Source: Gemmata massiliana
Lineage (GTDB): Bacteria > Planctomycetota > Planctomycetia > Gemmatales > Gemmataceae
Assembly (NCBI RefSeq): GCF_901538265.1
Contig: NZ_LR593886.1
Coordinates: 7,895,738-7,959,737, forward strand
Length of the DNA: 64,000 nucleotides
Direction: 5' to 3'
Shown here: in pieces, positions 46,861 through 59,102 of the stretch
Layout: each line of letters starts with the position of its first letter
Numbering within the stretch: position 1 is the first letter of the stretch
Position numbers and translations under genes: made by a program
The notes under the pieces: model-generated
What the model saw: the letters and a program-made list of their open reading frames with translations, nothing else
The model's database searches: none
What the model was told of the DNA's origin: nothing

Positions 46861-47286
46861 ATGAAGACGTTCGCGCTGGCGGCAATCTCGGCCGCGTGCC
46901 TCTTACAGTCGGCCGCACGAGCCGACGACAAGATCGATCTGGCCGGCAAGTACACGCTCGTTGCCGGTAAGAAGAACGGCGCCGATGTGGACGAAACTGC
47001 GAAGAAGGCAACGTACACCGCGACCGAGGACAAGTTCACCATTTCGGGCGGCGACGTCAAATTCGTGATGAAGTACCGGCTCGACACGGCCGTGACGCCG
47101 GCCACGATCGACATGGAGATCGTCGAAGGCCCGGACGGGACGAAGGGCTCCAAGGCGCTCGGCATCGTCGAACTCAAGGACGGCACGCTCAAGCTCGCCT
47201 ACTCGGTCGAGAAGGACAAGCGCGCGAAGGACTTCGAGGGCAAGTCCGGCTACTACTTCGAGCTAAAGAAGGAAAAGGCCAAGTAG
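46861..47286 (+). CDS. TIGR03067-like secreted small protein
   Basis: 141 aa with a signal peptide (1-22, AxA at AARA). The mature domain has GKYTLVAGKKNGADVDETAKKATYTATEDKFTI ... IDMEIVEGPDGTKGSKALGIVELKDGTLKLAYS, the lipocalin-like layout of the planctomycete TIGR03067 family. Function unknown; perhaps ligand binding outside the cytoplasm. ATG at 46861 gives the signal peptide; the frame is open upstream to 46813. Single gene, a weak GC hairpin follows the stop. Confidence 0.8.
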   Translation: MKTFALAAISAACLLQSAARADDKIDLAGKYTLVAGKKNGADVDETAKKATYTATEDKFTISGGDVKFVMKYRLDTAVTPATIDMEIVEGPDGTKGSKALGIVELKDGTLKLAYSVEKDKRAKDFEGKSGYYFELKKEKAK

Positions 47287-47417
47287 CCGCAACGGTCGCC
47301 CCTGCGGTCCCGGAATGACTCGGGGCCGCGGGCGTTTATCACGGTAGCGCCCGCCGCGTCGGTGTTACAATCACGGGCACGGCATTCACATCCTACCGTT
47401 GGCAATTCGGTGCCGAG

Positions 47418-48542
47418 ATGATCTCACTCCGTCATCTATTTCGTCGCCCGTCGTTCCCACAGCGGGCCAAAACCGCCGTTACCATTCACGTGGCCGACGT
47501 GACACCCGCACGGCGGCGCATGCGACAAGAGCCGTACTACGCCGCCGTGCGCCACCTGATCGGGCGGCGTGTCGAATCGGCCTCGCGGTATTACGGAAAG
47601 CTGGTTCGCTTCGGTTCCCTGTTGTTCCGCCAAGGACCGGTGAACCCGCTCATTGCCGCGATGCACGCGGCCTACCAACGACACTACCCCGTGGTCATTT
47701 CGCCCGATGTGATCTGGTTAACGATCACACAGGGGCTCGCACGGCACGTCCGGCTAAATGCCGAGGAACTGCGCCACAAGTTCGTCTCTCACGTTGGCCA
47801 GAAAGAGCTGGTCGTGCGCCGGGACGATTTCATCAAGGGTTCACCGGAGAACCCGTGGCCGGAAGCGTTTGAAGAGTTTTCGGAACTGATCCGCGAACTC
47901 ATTGGCCACGACCGCCACGAACTCTTTGTTGCCGATTTCTCGACGACTACCCCGACCAGTCGCGCCGCGATGGAGGTCGTGCTGTTCGACGCGATGCAGC
48001 CGTACTGCCGCTACACGTTCCTCGGTCTGTGTGGTATTCCCTCCATCGTGCTCGAAGGCACCCCGGACGACTGGCACGCAATCACCGAGCGCGTGAAACG
48101 GTTCGACGGGTTCGGCCTGGGCCGCTGGACGACCGAACTCGTACCCATTCTGGAAGCCATCGCAGCGTCCGCCCGTGGCAACACGGACCCGGATTTTTGG
48201 AACGATATGTACATGTGGGGGAAATCGGGCTGTAATCCGCCGTATGTCAGAGGGTGGATCAAGCTGCTGTTCCCATATGTCAAAGCACCCGAAAACGACA
48301 CCGTGCGTCTGATCCCGTCACCGCTATTCCACGAAGATCCCCGTAGTTGGGCACCGGCCCCAGACGGCTTCCCGACCGGACACTCGGAAGCGCCTTTCGA
48401 GTGGCACTATCGGTCCGAGAAATTCAACATGCGATTCGTCGGTGGTTTGCTCGGTGTCGCGCAAGATAATGATACCCTCGCACTCCGCCCCGAAATCGGG
48501 TGGGCGATTTGCGATGACACGCCGACCGTTCCCCTCTCCTGA
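47418..48542 (+). CDS. DUF4419 family protein
   Basis: 374 aa. It carries the DUF4419 hallmarks: NPLIAAMHAAYQRHYPVVISPDVIWLTITQGLARHV (~77-113), then FSTTTPTSRAAMEVVLFDAMQPYCRYTFLGLCGIPSIVLEGTPDDW (~172-218), and GWIKLLFPY. The family is found in fungi, plants and some bacteria, with no known activity. No signal peptide. The gene ends 15 bases before the DUF3472 gene on the same strand, so they may share a transcript. Confidence 0.85.
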   Translation: MISLRHLFRRPSFPQRAKTAVTIHVADVTPARRRMRQEPYYAAVRHLIGRRVESASRYYGKLVRFGSLLFRQGPVNPLIAAMHAAYQRHYPVVISPDVIWLTITQGLARHVRLNAEELRHKFVSHVGQKELVVRRDDFIKGSPENPWPEAFEEFSELIRELIGHDRHELFVADFSTTTPTSRAAMEVVLFDAMQPYCRYTFLGLCGIPSIVLEGTPDDWHAITERVKRFDGFGLGRWTTELVPILEAIAASARGNTDPDFWNDMYMWGKSGCNPPYVRGWIKLLFPYVKAPENDTVRLIPSPLFHEDPRSWAPAPDGFPTGHSEAPFEWHYRSEKFNMRFVGGLLGVAQDNDTLALRPEIGWAICDDTPTVPLS

Positions 48543-48557
48543 CTTTTCAGAGGATCT

Positions 48558-49412
48558 ATGACCCGCTTCGTAATTGCAACGCTCGCTCTGACCGCCCTCG
48601 CCGTGTGCCCCAGTCCCGCGGACGAAAAGCTCAAGGGGATCGCGTGCCGGTCGGTCCACCTCGGCTACCCGGCGCCGGAAGGGGTCGCGTTTTACAACGA
48701 GATGACCGTCGAGAAGTCCGCCGACGGCACGTACTTCATGGCCGCCGGATGGGGTAAGGGGTACTTCGGCATCCAGGAACTCGCGAACGGGAAGAAGCTC
48801 GTGCTCTTCTCCGTCTGGGATCCGACGGCCGGCGACGACCCCAAGAAAGTGGACGCCGAGAAGCGCGTGAAGATGCTCCACAAAGACGACGCGGTGCGCG
48901 TGCAGCGGTTCGGCGGCGAGGGCACGGGCGGGCAATCGTTCTTCGATTACGAGTGGAAGGTCGGCCAGACGTACCGCTTCCTCGTGACCGCGAAGCCCGA
49001 CGGCGACACCCGCACCGCGTACAGTGGCTACTTCTTCGTGCCCGAAAAGAAGGAGTGGAAGCACCTCGTTACGTTCTCGACGCTCACGAAGGGCGAGTTG
49101 CTCAGGGGCTACTACTCGTTCGTGGAGGACTTCCGCCGCAACAAGGTGTCCACCACAAAGGAACGGCGCGCGGGCTTCGGCGGCGGGTGGGTGAAGACCA
49201 CCAAGGGCGAATGGGTGTCACTCGACAAAGCGCGCTTCACCGCAGACTCCAACCCCGTGCTGAACATCGACGCGGGCGCGACCTCGGGCCGCTACTTCCT
49301 CGCGACGGGCGGCGACATCGAGAACAAGACGACCAAATTGCGGGAGCCAATCACCCGCGACAAAGAGAAGACCGAAACGAAGCCGCCCGCGGACCTGCCG
49401 AAGTGGGAGTGA
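48558..49412 (+). CDS. Secreted DUF3472 family protein
   Basis: 284 aa. Signal peptide at 1-21. Matches DUF3472: FYNEMTVEKSADGTYFMAAGWGKGYFGIQEL, LFSVWDP, GGEGTGGQSFFDYEWKVGQTYRFLVTA and YYSFVEDFRRNK. These beta-sandwich proteins may bind carbohydrates but lack proven activity. It lies 15 bases downstream of the DUF4419 gene. Confidence 0.85.
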   Translation: MTRFVIATLALTALAVCPSPADEKLKGIACRSVHLGYPAPEGVAFYNEMTVEKSADGTYFMAAGWGKGYFGIQELANGKKLVLFSVWDPTAGDDPKKVDAEKRVKMLHKDDAVRVQRFGGEGTGGQSFFDYEWKVGQTYRFLVTAKPDGDTRTAYSGYFFVPEKKEWKHLVTFSTLTKGELLRGYYSFVEDFRRNKVSTTKERRAGFGGGWVKTTKGEWVSLDKARFTADSNPVLNIDAGATSGRYFLATGGDIENKTTKLREPITRDKEKTETKPPADLPKWE

Positions 49413-49559
49413 GGTGGGCGGAGTATTCACCGCAGAGGGCGCGAGAGGGCGCGGGGAAAAGAACAGAAGGCGAGTATTGATCCCCGTCGGGACCAGTATC
49501 GAGGAACGCGCTACAACCGTAGCGCGTTCAATCACCGGGAACCGGAAGCAACTGTGCTC

Positions 49560-50714
49560 TCAGTTGCCGCTGAGTTTTGGAGCCGGCCTCTTTCGCAATT
49601 CGGCCCGCAACCAGCGAATTTCAAATAACGCGACGCAAAGCCCCAGTACCAACACCGCGATCGCAACGTAGAGCCAAAATTCCATCGACTGGTCCGCAGG
49701 CGAAAACGGTGGGGACGCCGGGCGCGAGGGGAACAAGTCGAAGTTAGCCGTCTGATGAACCGTCGTGGGGGGAATGGCCTGCGCGGTACCGAACCGGTAC
49801 CCGTCCGCGTCAACGCGAAACTGCATTCCCGTTGTCTGATCGTCGCACAGACAGCCCTCGATACCGGGAATCCGAAACGCTTCGTTCGGAACTGGGCGAT
49901 TGACCCGGACCTCGGACAGGTTCCTTCGGGTGTGCTGCTTGAGTTCCCCGGCCTCGAACGAGCGCCTCTCGATCCGCGCCGGGAAAAACTGGCCGGGGTT
50001 CGGTTCGACGAACTCCGAGACCTCGTCTTCGTGCCGGTGGCGGAGCTGGTCGGCCGGGTGCTCGATCCGTTTGCGGATCAAGTAATTGTGTTTCGGGCTG
50101 AACCAAAACTCGTAGACACACTTGTCGTTCTCTAGCACGACCCGGATTTCGCCGGACGGTCCACCGGACTGCCCCGGGAGACGTTCAACAGAACGGATCT
50201 TGTGAGGTTGTTGCAACAAGCCATGAAAAGGCTGGAACCCGAAGTCGCGTGACCAGTGCTCGAAGAGCACCGCCAGACCGTAACCACGTTGAAACTCCGA
50301 CCTCGATTCGGACGTTACCTCGAGGCTCTTATCGGGCTCGTTCTTCTTCGGCGTCGTTGCCCTTATCAACTGGCCGAAACGAAACAGCTCATCAATTGTC
50401 CGCCCGTTCGAGTAAAGCGATCGGGTTCTCCGGGCATCGGGTGACTGCCAATACTGGCCCGGGCCGATTTCGTGCGACGATTCCACCGGGCCAACGATAC
50501 CCAGCCCGTGCCCCACATTTTCGTAGTGGAGTTCCTCGTTCTTCAGTTGCTTCCATTCGTAGGTGTAAGTCACGGTGCGGATCGCTTCGAGCGCGGCCCG
50601 GTGGCGGTCGCGCGCGTCTTCGAGCAACGGCTTCGTGTTCGGTACCGAGGTGGTGATCGGGCCAAGGACAATAAGAAGTGTCAGCGCCATTAACACGTAC
50701 CGGCCCTCGCGCAT
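49560..50714 (-). CDS. Exported hypothetical protein with N- and C-terminal membrane segments
   Basis: 384 aa from the ATG at 50714. N-terminal hydrophobic stretch (MALTLLIVLGPITTSV) and a C-terminal membrane helix (EFWLYVAIAVLVLGLCVALFEIRWLRAEL) with a positive tail, so the middle should be extracytoplasmic. The middle (RHRAALEAIRTVTYTYEWKQL, YWQSPDARRTRSLYSNGRTIDELF, EFWFSPKHNYLIRKRIE) has the look of the LolA/LolB-like fold used by many planctomycete secreted proteins. No family named. A hairpin at 50746-50787 precedes it. Confidence 0.7.
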   Translation of the reverse strand: MREGRYVLMALTLLIVLGPITTSVPNTKPLLEDARDRHRAALEAIRTVTYTYEWKQLKNEELHYENVGHGLGIVGPVESSHEIGPGQYWQSPDARRTRSLYSNGRTIDELFRFGQLIRATTPKKNEPDKSLEVTSESRSEFQRGYGLAVLFEHWSRDFGFQPFHGLLQQPHKIRSVERLPGQSGGPSGEIRVVLENDKCVYEFWFSPKHNYLIRKRIEHPADQLRHRHEDEVSEFVEPNPGQFFPARIERRSFEAGELKQHTRRNLSEVRVNRPVPNEAFRIPGIEGCLCDDQTTGMQFRVDADGYRFGTAQAIPPTTVHQTANFDLFPSRPASPPFSPADQSMEFWLYVAIAVLVLGLCVALFEIRWLRAELRKRPAPKLSGN

Positions 50715-50745
50715 GGGGATTTCGCGTGTGAGGGGCGGCGCGAAT

Positions 50746-50787
50746 CGGCCGCCAGAGTTCCGAAGCACAACGGAACTCTGGCGGCCG
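50746..50787 (-). terminator. 17-bp perfect hairpin after the long WD40 gene
   Basis: Arms CGGCCGCCAGAGTTCCG (50746-50762) and complement (50771-50787), 8-base loop. On the minus strand it follows the WD40 stop by about 80 bases and precedes the next gene. Confidence 0.6.
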
Positions 50788-50868
50788 CGTTTGTGAAGTT
50801 GTCAGAAAGAAAAAGCCGCGCCCGCGACGATTCGCGAGCACGGCCCCACTTCGGTTCACGAGCCTATT

Positions 50869-52722
50869 TCACTCTTCCAGGAACTTCTTGAACTCGACCT
50901 GGTAGCAGGTCGTGTTGCTGTTCCCGCAGAAGAGGTACTTCCCGTCCGGGCTGAACGCGAGCGACTGCACCGGGCAGTCGAACGCGCGGGCCACGAGGTG
51001 CCGGCCGCTGAGCACGTCCCACGCGCGCACGGTGCCGTCGTCGCCGCCGCTGAGCAGGTAGCTCCCGGTCGGGTCGAACACCACCACGTTGATGTTCTGC
51101 TGGTGCCCGCCGAACACGAACACCGTGTGCTGCGTCTCCGCGTCCCACACGTACACCGCGTCGTCGAGCCCGGCGCCCGCGAGGTACTTGCCCTGCGGGT
51201 CGAACGCGAGCGAGGTCACGCCCGTGTCGTAGGTGAAGAGCTTTTCCTTCGTCGTCACGTCCCAGATGCACACCGCGCCGTCGCGCTCGCACGTGGACAT
51301 GTAGTCAACGCCGCCGCACGCGATCCACTTGCCGTTCGGGTGGAACGCCACTGTCTCCAGGGTACAGGCGTCGGCGGCCTCGACGATAATCATGTCCGGC
51401 TGGCCGGTCGCACACGTCCACAGCCACACGAGGCCGTCGGCCGGGCTGGTGTGCGCCAGAACCTTGGAGTCCGGGCTGAACGTGACGAACCCGATCGGCG
51501 GCTTGGTCGCTTCGAGCGACGCGGCGAGGTGCCCGTCGGCCGCGTCCCACAACTGCGTGAAGTAGTCCGTGCCCCCGACGCCGAGCCACTTCCCGTCCGG
51601 GCTGGCCGCGACCGAGAACGCCGAGCACAGGTTCGTCGGGGCGACCTCGTCGCCGCTCTCGACGTCCCACACGCGCACGTTCGCCGCCCCCGAACTCGCC
51701 AACCGCATCGGCGAACCCGGGATGACCGCGATCGCGTGCCGGCCGCGCGGGTTCGGCCCGGCGATGAGCTTACCGTCGCGCATGTCCCACACGTGAACGA
51801 CCCGGTCCGCGCCGGCGCTGGCGAGCTTCGTCCCGTCGGGGCTGAACGCGAGGCAGCGGATCTCGTCGTTGTGCCCGCGGAGCACCGGACCGCGGACCGC
51901 GGTGACCGCGTCGAGCCACAGGTGAATGTCGAAGTCCGAATCGGCGCACGCGAGGTACTTCCCGTCCGGGCTGAACGCGGCCGTCACCACCTGGTCCGCG
52001 TGGCTGTTGAGCAGCATGAGCGGGTCCGCTTGCGGCGGGCGCCACACCCGGGCCGACGTGTCCCACCCGGCGGAAATCAGCAGCGTCGAGTCGGGGCTCC
52101 ACGTGAGCGCCGGGATGCGGTCGGTGTGGCTCTTCAGTTCGGCCACGGGCTTGTGCGTTTCCGCGTCCCACACCCGCACGCTGAGGTCTTCGCCCGCGGT
52201 CGCGACGAACTCCCCGTTGGGCGAGAACGCGATCGCGGCGATCCCCTTCCGCGGGTGCGCGGCGATCTCCCCCACGAACTTGTACGCGGCGGTGTCCCAG
52301 AACCGGAGCTTGCCGTCGTCGTGCCCGCTCACGACGGTGGTCCCGTCGGCGCTGAACGCGATCGCGGTGACCCAGGACTGTTGCTCGCTCGGTTGCTCGA
52401 TGCGGCGCAGGAGCTGGCCGGTCTTCACGTCCCACAGCAGGAGGTCGTCGTTCCCGCTGGCGAGCACCTTCGCCCCGGCGCTGAAGCACCACAGCGTTTC
52501 GAGGTCGCTCAGGAAGTGCCGCGCGAGCTGCGTGCCGTCCTGTGCCCAGTGGCGGAGTACGCCGGCTTCGTCGATCGAGAACAGTGAACCGTCCGCGGAG
52601 AACGCGATCGCGGCGATGTCGCCGTCGGTATGGAACCGCGGTTCGCCGAAGACACGCTTCACCAGCGGGGACGGGCGAACGGGGGTCGTATCTTCAACGT
52701 GCGTGGTAACGGGTGTGGACAT
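50869..52722 (-). CDS. Long WD40 repeat protein (probably two propellers)
   Basis: 617 aa from the ATG at 52722; a longer frame adds unrelated sequence. About 13-14 WD40 blades run the whole length, e.g. AIAFSADGTTVVSGHDDGKLRFWD, ALTWSPDSTLLISAGWDTSARVW, CLAFSPDGTKLASAGADRVVHVWD and VVFDPTGSYLLSGGDDGTVRAWD, enough for two seven-blade propellers. No kinase, protease or signal peptide is attached. A docking scaffold in the cytoplasm is likely. Confidence 0.92.
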   Translation of the reverse strand: MSTPVTTHVEDTTPVRPSPLVKRVFGEPRFHTDGDIAAIAFSADGSLFSIDEAGVLRHWAQDGTQLARHFLSDLETLWCFSAGAKVLASGNDDLLLWDVKTGQLLRRIEQPSEQQSWVTAIAFSADGTTVVSGHDDGKLRFWDTAAYKFVGEIAAHPRKGIAAIAFSPNGEFVATAGEDLSVRVWDAETHKPVAELKSHTDRIPALTWSPDSTLLISAGWDTSARVWRPPQADPLMLLNSHADQVVTAAFSPDGKYLACADSDFDIHLWLDAVTAVRGPVLRGHNDEIRCLAFSPDGTKLASAGADRVVHVWDMRDGKLIAGPNPRGRHAIAVIPGSPMRLASSGAANVRVWDVESGDEVAPTNLCSAFSVAASPDGKWLGVGGTDYFTQLWDAADGHLAASLEATKPPIGFVTFSPDSKVLAHTSPADGLVWLWTCATGQPDMIIVEAADACTLETVAFHPNGKWIACGGVDYMSTCERDGAVCIWDVTTKEKLFTYDTGVTSLAFDPQGKYLAGAGLDDAVYVWDAETQHTVFVFGGHQQNINVVVFDPTGSYLLSGGDDGTVRAWDVLSGRHLVARAFDCPVQSLAFSPDGKYLFCGNSNTTCYQVEFKKFLEE

Positions 52723-53239
52723 GAAACCCCTTCGTCTGAGCAGCCCAGGTTCCGGGTGAGCGGTGATTGGGGCGGAACCGGTGCATCGAGTGTAGAACAG
52801 CGTTTTCGTTCTGGCGAGAAAATCGGGTGCAACAGTCGGAAAAATCGGCGGATCGCACAAATTTGGCGTCGCGCGAATTCTTCCCGCGTCTGAACATTGT
52901 GTGGGACAAGGTTTTAGAAACAAGCCAGTTTAGCGCAGTGATTGACAGATTTTTTGGGAGTTCTTGAATATTTCGTGTGGATCACTGTGCCAACAGGTGT
53001 GGAATCCCAAAAGCACAACCAATCAACGGGTAAAACACTCCGGCCGTTTGCAGAAGACGGTTGGGTGATTATTGTCCCAGAAGGTAGCCACCGTCAACTC
53101 AAACGTCCATGAAACCGAGAAATGAATCGGCTCGTCGGGCGATTACATAACGGAGTATCTGCGCGGCGCGTCTGATAACAACACGTTGTTCATCAGCTAC
53201 GGACCAGTGAACACAACTCTTGGCCCCAGAGGGCGCGGT
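52723..53239. other. AT-richer intergenic region without a recognised gene
   Basis: About 520 bases between divergent genes. The stretch 52860-53060 is distinctly AT-rich for this genome (for example ATTGACAGATTTTTTGGGAG near 52941). A TTGACA hexamer occurs there, but no properly spaced -10 box could be assigned. An in-frame extension of the next gene covers 53186-53239. Confidence 0.5.
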
Positions 53240-53824
53240 ATGTGGACGACGCAACGTACCGAGCTGGCCACCGGCCTTCACTTCACGGTCCAACGAGACG
53301 ACCAACCCGCTACCTTCGCCGAAGTCCTTCGGGCGCTCCGAACTGACACCGAATTCCGTTCCTGGCTGAACGCGCTCCTCGCCGAGGCGCCCTTCACTGC
53401 GTTCCGATGGGAAACGCCCGCGGTCACTTCCGCAACTGCGCCGCAAGTGTTCGAGTTCGTTGTGTTGGACGCTCCGCACCTCACCCGCGCTCCCAATCCG
53501 GACGCTTTTGAGGAGCACTTTCACCACTCCCCCGACGCGGAAGTGCTCGATTTCCCGAACCTCAGCGGCGACGCGGTCCTGGTCGTCCCGCGCCCGATCG
53601 CGGGGCCGTCCGCATACGCGCACCTCGCGGCGTTCGTGCGGAATGCTCCGGAATCTCAGCGCGACGCGCTGTGGGCGCGGGTCGGCGAAGCGATGGCTCA
53701 GCGCCTCGGCGCGGCCCCTGTGTGGCTCAGCACGGCTGGCGCCGGCGTACCGTGGCTCCACGTGCGGCTGGACAACAGCCCCAAATACTACGGGCACGTA
53801 ACGTACCGGCGCCCCGCGAAGTGA
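53240..53824 (+). CDS. DUF6940 family protein
   Basis: 194 aa from the ATG at 53240 (frame open to 53186). Characteristic stretches: FRSWLNALLAEAPFTAFRWETPAVT, FEFVVLDAPHL, EVLDFPNLSGDAVLVVPRP, AYAHLAAFVRNAP, and the very conserved-looking end PVWLSTAGAGVPWLHVRLDNSPKYYGH. I recall this as the DUF6940 family of bacteria and some eukaryotes; activity unknown. No signal peptide. Stand-alone gene. Confidence 0.75.
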   Translation: MWTTQRTELATGLHFTVQRDDQPATFAEVLRALRTDTEFRSWLNALLAEAPFTAFRWETPAVTSATAPQVFEFVVLDAPHLTRAPNPDAFEEHFHHSPDAEVLDFPNLSGDAVLVVPRPIAGPSAYAHLAAFVRNAPESQRDALWARVGEAMAQRLGAAPVWLSTAGAGVPWLHVRLDNSPKYYGHVTYRRPAK

Positions 53825-54118
53825 TTCCGCGCCGGCGCGTAACGCCCGGCCACATCCTTTGGGCGCCCGCCTTGATTAAGCTCGTACCGGCGTCTAGAAT
53901 TCCGCAGGCTTCCACGCTCCTCTCCCCCGCTTCCGCAGGGGCTTCCCGTCCGAGACGGTCGAACGCAACGGGTCAACACCGAACGGCCATCGGCCCTTCC
54001 TTGATGAAACCTTTTGCTGGTTCCCGCCTCAAAAGGAATATGATGGGCTGGAGCCGAACACGGTCTGCCGCGTTACGGCGCTTCGCAGATTCATCCCCAG
54101 TCGCGGGAGACGGCGTCG

Positions 54119-56656
<2,538 letters not shown>

Positions 56657-56667
56657 CTGCGACGGGT

Positions 56668-56720
56668 CAATAACAGAAGAGGGCCACGCGCTTGCGGCGC
56701 GTGGCCCTCTTCTGTTATTG
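56668..56720. terminator. 24-bp perfect hairpin terminator after clpC
   Basis: Arms 56668-56691 and 56697-56720 are exact complements (core GAAGAGGGCCACGCGC) with a 5-base loop; the right arm ends in CTTCTGTTATTG, giving a modest T-rich side. This is the best terminator in the window. Confidence 0.85.
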
Positions 56721-56727
56721 GTAGAGC

Positions 56728-57444
56728 ATGTCGTCAATCACCAACGCGCCCCCGCCGGCGGTCCACTACCCCGACTCCGACGGTCAGCCGATGGCCGATA
56801 ACACCTTGCAGTTCGAGTGGATCGTCACGCTCCAGGGGAATATCGACCTGATGTTCCGCGACCGGGCGGACGTGTTCGTCGCGGGCGACCACCTCATTTA
56901 CCCGGTCGAGGGCACCGCGGACGTCCGCCAAGCGCCGGACGTGTACGTCGCGTTCGGGCGCCCCAAGGGGCACCGGGGCAGTTACAAGGTGTTCGAGGAG
57001 GACCACGTCTTCCCGCAAGTGATCTTCGAGGTGTGGTCACCGGGCAACCGCTTTAGCCAGATGGAAGACAAACGGGACTTCTACGAGCGGTACGGCGCAG
57101 AAGAGTACTACATCGTGTACCCGGAGTTCCCGGCGCACATCGACGGTTGGCAGCGCAAGGAAGAGCAATTCGAGCGAATCGCGGACGTGAACGGGTACAC
57201 TAGTCCGCGTCTCGGCATCCGCTTCGAGCTGCAGCGCGGAAACATCGCGGTGTACCACCCGGACGGCCGTCGGTTCCTGAGCTACGTCGAACTCGGCGCA
57301 CTCCAGCACGAAACGCAAGTACGAGCACAAGCAGCGGAGCAGAACGCCGAGCAAGAACGACAGCGCGCTGAACAGGAGCGGCAGAAGGCCGAGCGACTCG
57401 CCGCCCGGCTCCGCGAACTCGGAATCGATCCCGACACCTTGTGA
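56728..57444 (+). CDS. Uma2 family (DUF820) protein with C-terminal coiled coil
   Basis: 238 aa. Uma2 core: TLQFEWIVTLQGNIDLMFRDRADVFVAGDHLIYPVEG, QAPDVYVAFGRPKGHRGSYKVFEE, FPQVIFEVWSPGNRFSQMEDKRDFYERYGAEEYYIVYPE with the PD-(D/E)xK-like Asp/Glu positions. The last ~50 residues are a Glu/Gln/Arg coiled coil (AEQNAEQERQRAEQERQKAERLAARLRELGID), common in this family. The ATG is 8 bases after the clpC hairpin, so its transcript may begin inside or be read through the terminator. Confidence 0.88.
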   Translation: MSSITNAPPPAVHYPDSDGQPMADNTLQFEWIVTLQGNIDLMFRDRADVFVAGDHLIYPVEGTADVRQAPDVYVAFGRPKGHRGSYKVFEEDHVFPQVIFEVWSPGNRFSQMEDKRDFYERYGAEEYYIVYPEFPAHIDGWQRKEEQFERIADVNGYTSPRLGIRFELQRGNIAVYHPDGRRFLSYVELGALQHETQVRAQAAEQNAEQERQRAEQERQKAERLAARLRELGIDPDTL

Positions 57445-57454
57445 GGGCTGAAAA

Positions 57455-59047
57455 TCACCTCACCCGGTAAACGGTATACGCCGAGTCGGAGTGGGTCTCT
57501 TCCAGATACGCGGCCACAAGTGGCTTCGCGCGCGGCCAGACGATGTGCGTGACCCCTTCCGCCTTCAACTGCTCGTGCCGACCGGGAGTGCTCCAGGCGC
57601 CTTCCGCCGCGAGCGCGGACGCGAACTTTATTCGGCGCTCCCACTCCTCCACTTCCACCGCGGCATACGGCACCGACTTGAAATCGACGTACAAACACGC
57701 GCCGGTCGCGAGCCGGAACCGCTGGAGGTCAACGGGCACCTGGTTCGTCCCCTCTTTCGCACGCGGAGGCGGTGCGAACGTGTTCGATACGGCCCCGCGC
57801 CCGGCGCCCACCTTCGGAAAATCGGTCGGGATCAGGTACACGTCAGCCGGTCCAGCGGTTGCGCGCACGAAGTCGTACAGCTCGTGCTCATCGGCCCCGC
57901 GGTAACCGAGCCCATCCAACGTCACAATCACTCCGCTCACGACCAGTGCCGCCAGCCCTGCGAACGCAATTTGGGCGGCTCGTGTTCCCGGAATGAAACA
58001 CGCAATCGCTCGCGCGATGGTAACGGCCGTCGCGACCGGCACGAGCAGCACCGAGATGCGCCAGGGAAACGCGAGCGCCAACGAATCCTTCTGAAGCACG
58101 AGCTGCGCTGCGGTTAGGAGCGCCCCACCGATTGCCGCAACCACCAGAGCGCGACCGAACGGCATTCGCCGCGCGAGTAACAGTCCGAACATGAGCCACG
58201 CCAGTTGCGCGCCCGCCACCACGTCGAACCACCGCGACGGCACACAGTGATGCGGGATCCGCACGCGAGCCAGAATGTGCATCGCGCGGTCCGCGTTCGA
58301 GACAAACGGATCGAACCGCCACAGGGTGAACGCGATCACCGGCGCGACCAGTACCAGCGCGACGATTCCCGCTCCAATTCCCGTGCGTGTACGCCCCGCG
58401 CGCATCAGTTCCAGTACGCAGCCCAGCACAAGCAAACCAGCGGGGAGCAGGTAAGTGGAATGAAACCAACACGTCACCGCGGCCAGCGCACATGCCGTCA
58501 CCGGCCGACCGTGTGCAAACGCGGCCAGTGCGAATACGAGCAGCACGCCAAACGCCGAGGGCTGAATTCCCGGTCCGAGGAGGTATTGGGCAGCGAAGCC
58601 GGCTTGCAGGTACCACGGGTAGTCCACGCCCACCGTCTGAACCGAGAGCCACCGCAAAATGGCCGCGTGGGTCGCGGTGAAGAGGGCTGCAAACGTGATC
58701 CGCGCCGCGCGCGTATTCGGGAAGCCCGGTACGGCTGCGACCAGCCAGCGCACCGCCAGAAAGTACGCCATCAGAACGACAAAGTACGCGGGCTGTAGCC
58801 CCCAGGGGTGAATCGAGTACACTCCCGCAACGAGCGCGGAGAACAGCGGAGTGGGGTCACTGGTGTTCGCGAGCCAGTCGTGCGCGAGGTGTCCGTGCCC
58901 CCCGAGTGCAGCGCCGTGAAGGAGGTACTGGTTCTGGTTCGAGTAGTACAACGGGGACTGCGTGTGTGCCACTGCGAACGCGATCGCGAGCAGGACGGCT
59001 TCGAGCGTGCGGACGCGGCCGGTCGGCGCGGGAGCGGGTGAAGGCAT
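57455..59047 (-). CDS. Polytopic membrane protein with DUF6798-like C-terminal domain
   Basis: 530 aa. Roughly 10-12 hydrophobic helices across residues 15-385 in the style of glycosyltransferase-C / mannosyltransferase-like proteins. The soluble C-terminal part (ELYDFVRATAGPADVYLIPT ... RFRLATGACLYVDFKSVPYAAVEVEEWERRI) fits the DUF6798 domain seen in planctomycetes. The start at 59047 gives a soluble head before the first helix. Substrate unknown. Its stop faces the Uma2 gene with a 10-base gap. Confidence 0.8.
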   Translation of the reverse strand: MPSPAPAPTGRVRTLEAVLLAIAFAVAHTQSPLYYSNQNQYLLHGAALGGHGHLAHDWLANTSDPTPLFSALVAGVYSIHPWGLQPAYFVVLMAYFLAVRWLVAAVPGFPNTRAARITFAALFTATHAAILRWLSVQTVGVDYPWYLQAGFAAQYLLGPGIQPSAFGVLLVFALAAFAHGRPVTACALAAVTCWFHSTYLLPAGLLVLGCVLELMRAGRTRTGIGAGIVALVLVAPVIAFTLWRFDPFVSNADRAMHILARVRIPHHCVPSRWFDVVAGAQLAWLMFGLLLARRMPFGRALVVAAIGGALLTAAQLVLQKDSLALAFPWRISVLLVPVATAVTIARAIACFIPGTRAAQIAFAGLAALVVSGVIVTLDGLGYRGADEHELYDFVRATAGPADVYLIPTDFPKVGAGRGAVSNTFAPPPRAKEGTNQVPVDLQRFRLATGACLYVDFKSVPYAAVEVEEWERRIKFASALAAEGAWSTPGRHEQLKAEGVTHIVWPRAKPLVAAYLEETHSDSAYTVYRVR

Positions 59048-59102
59048 GCGTTCGTTTTACAAACGTCGCACGCAACCGCGAGGAGCGCCAACCCGTGCGG
59101 CT

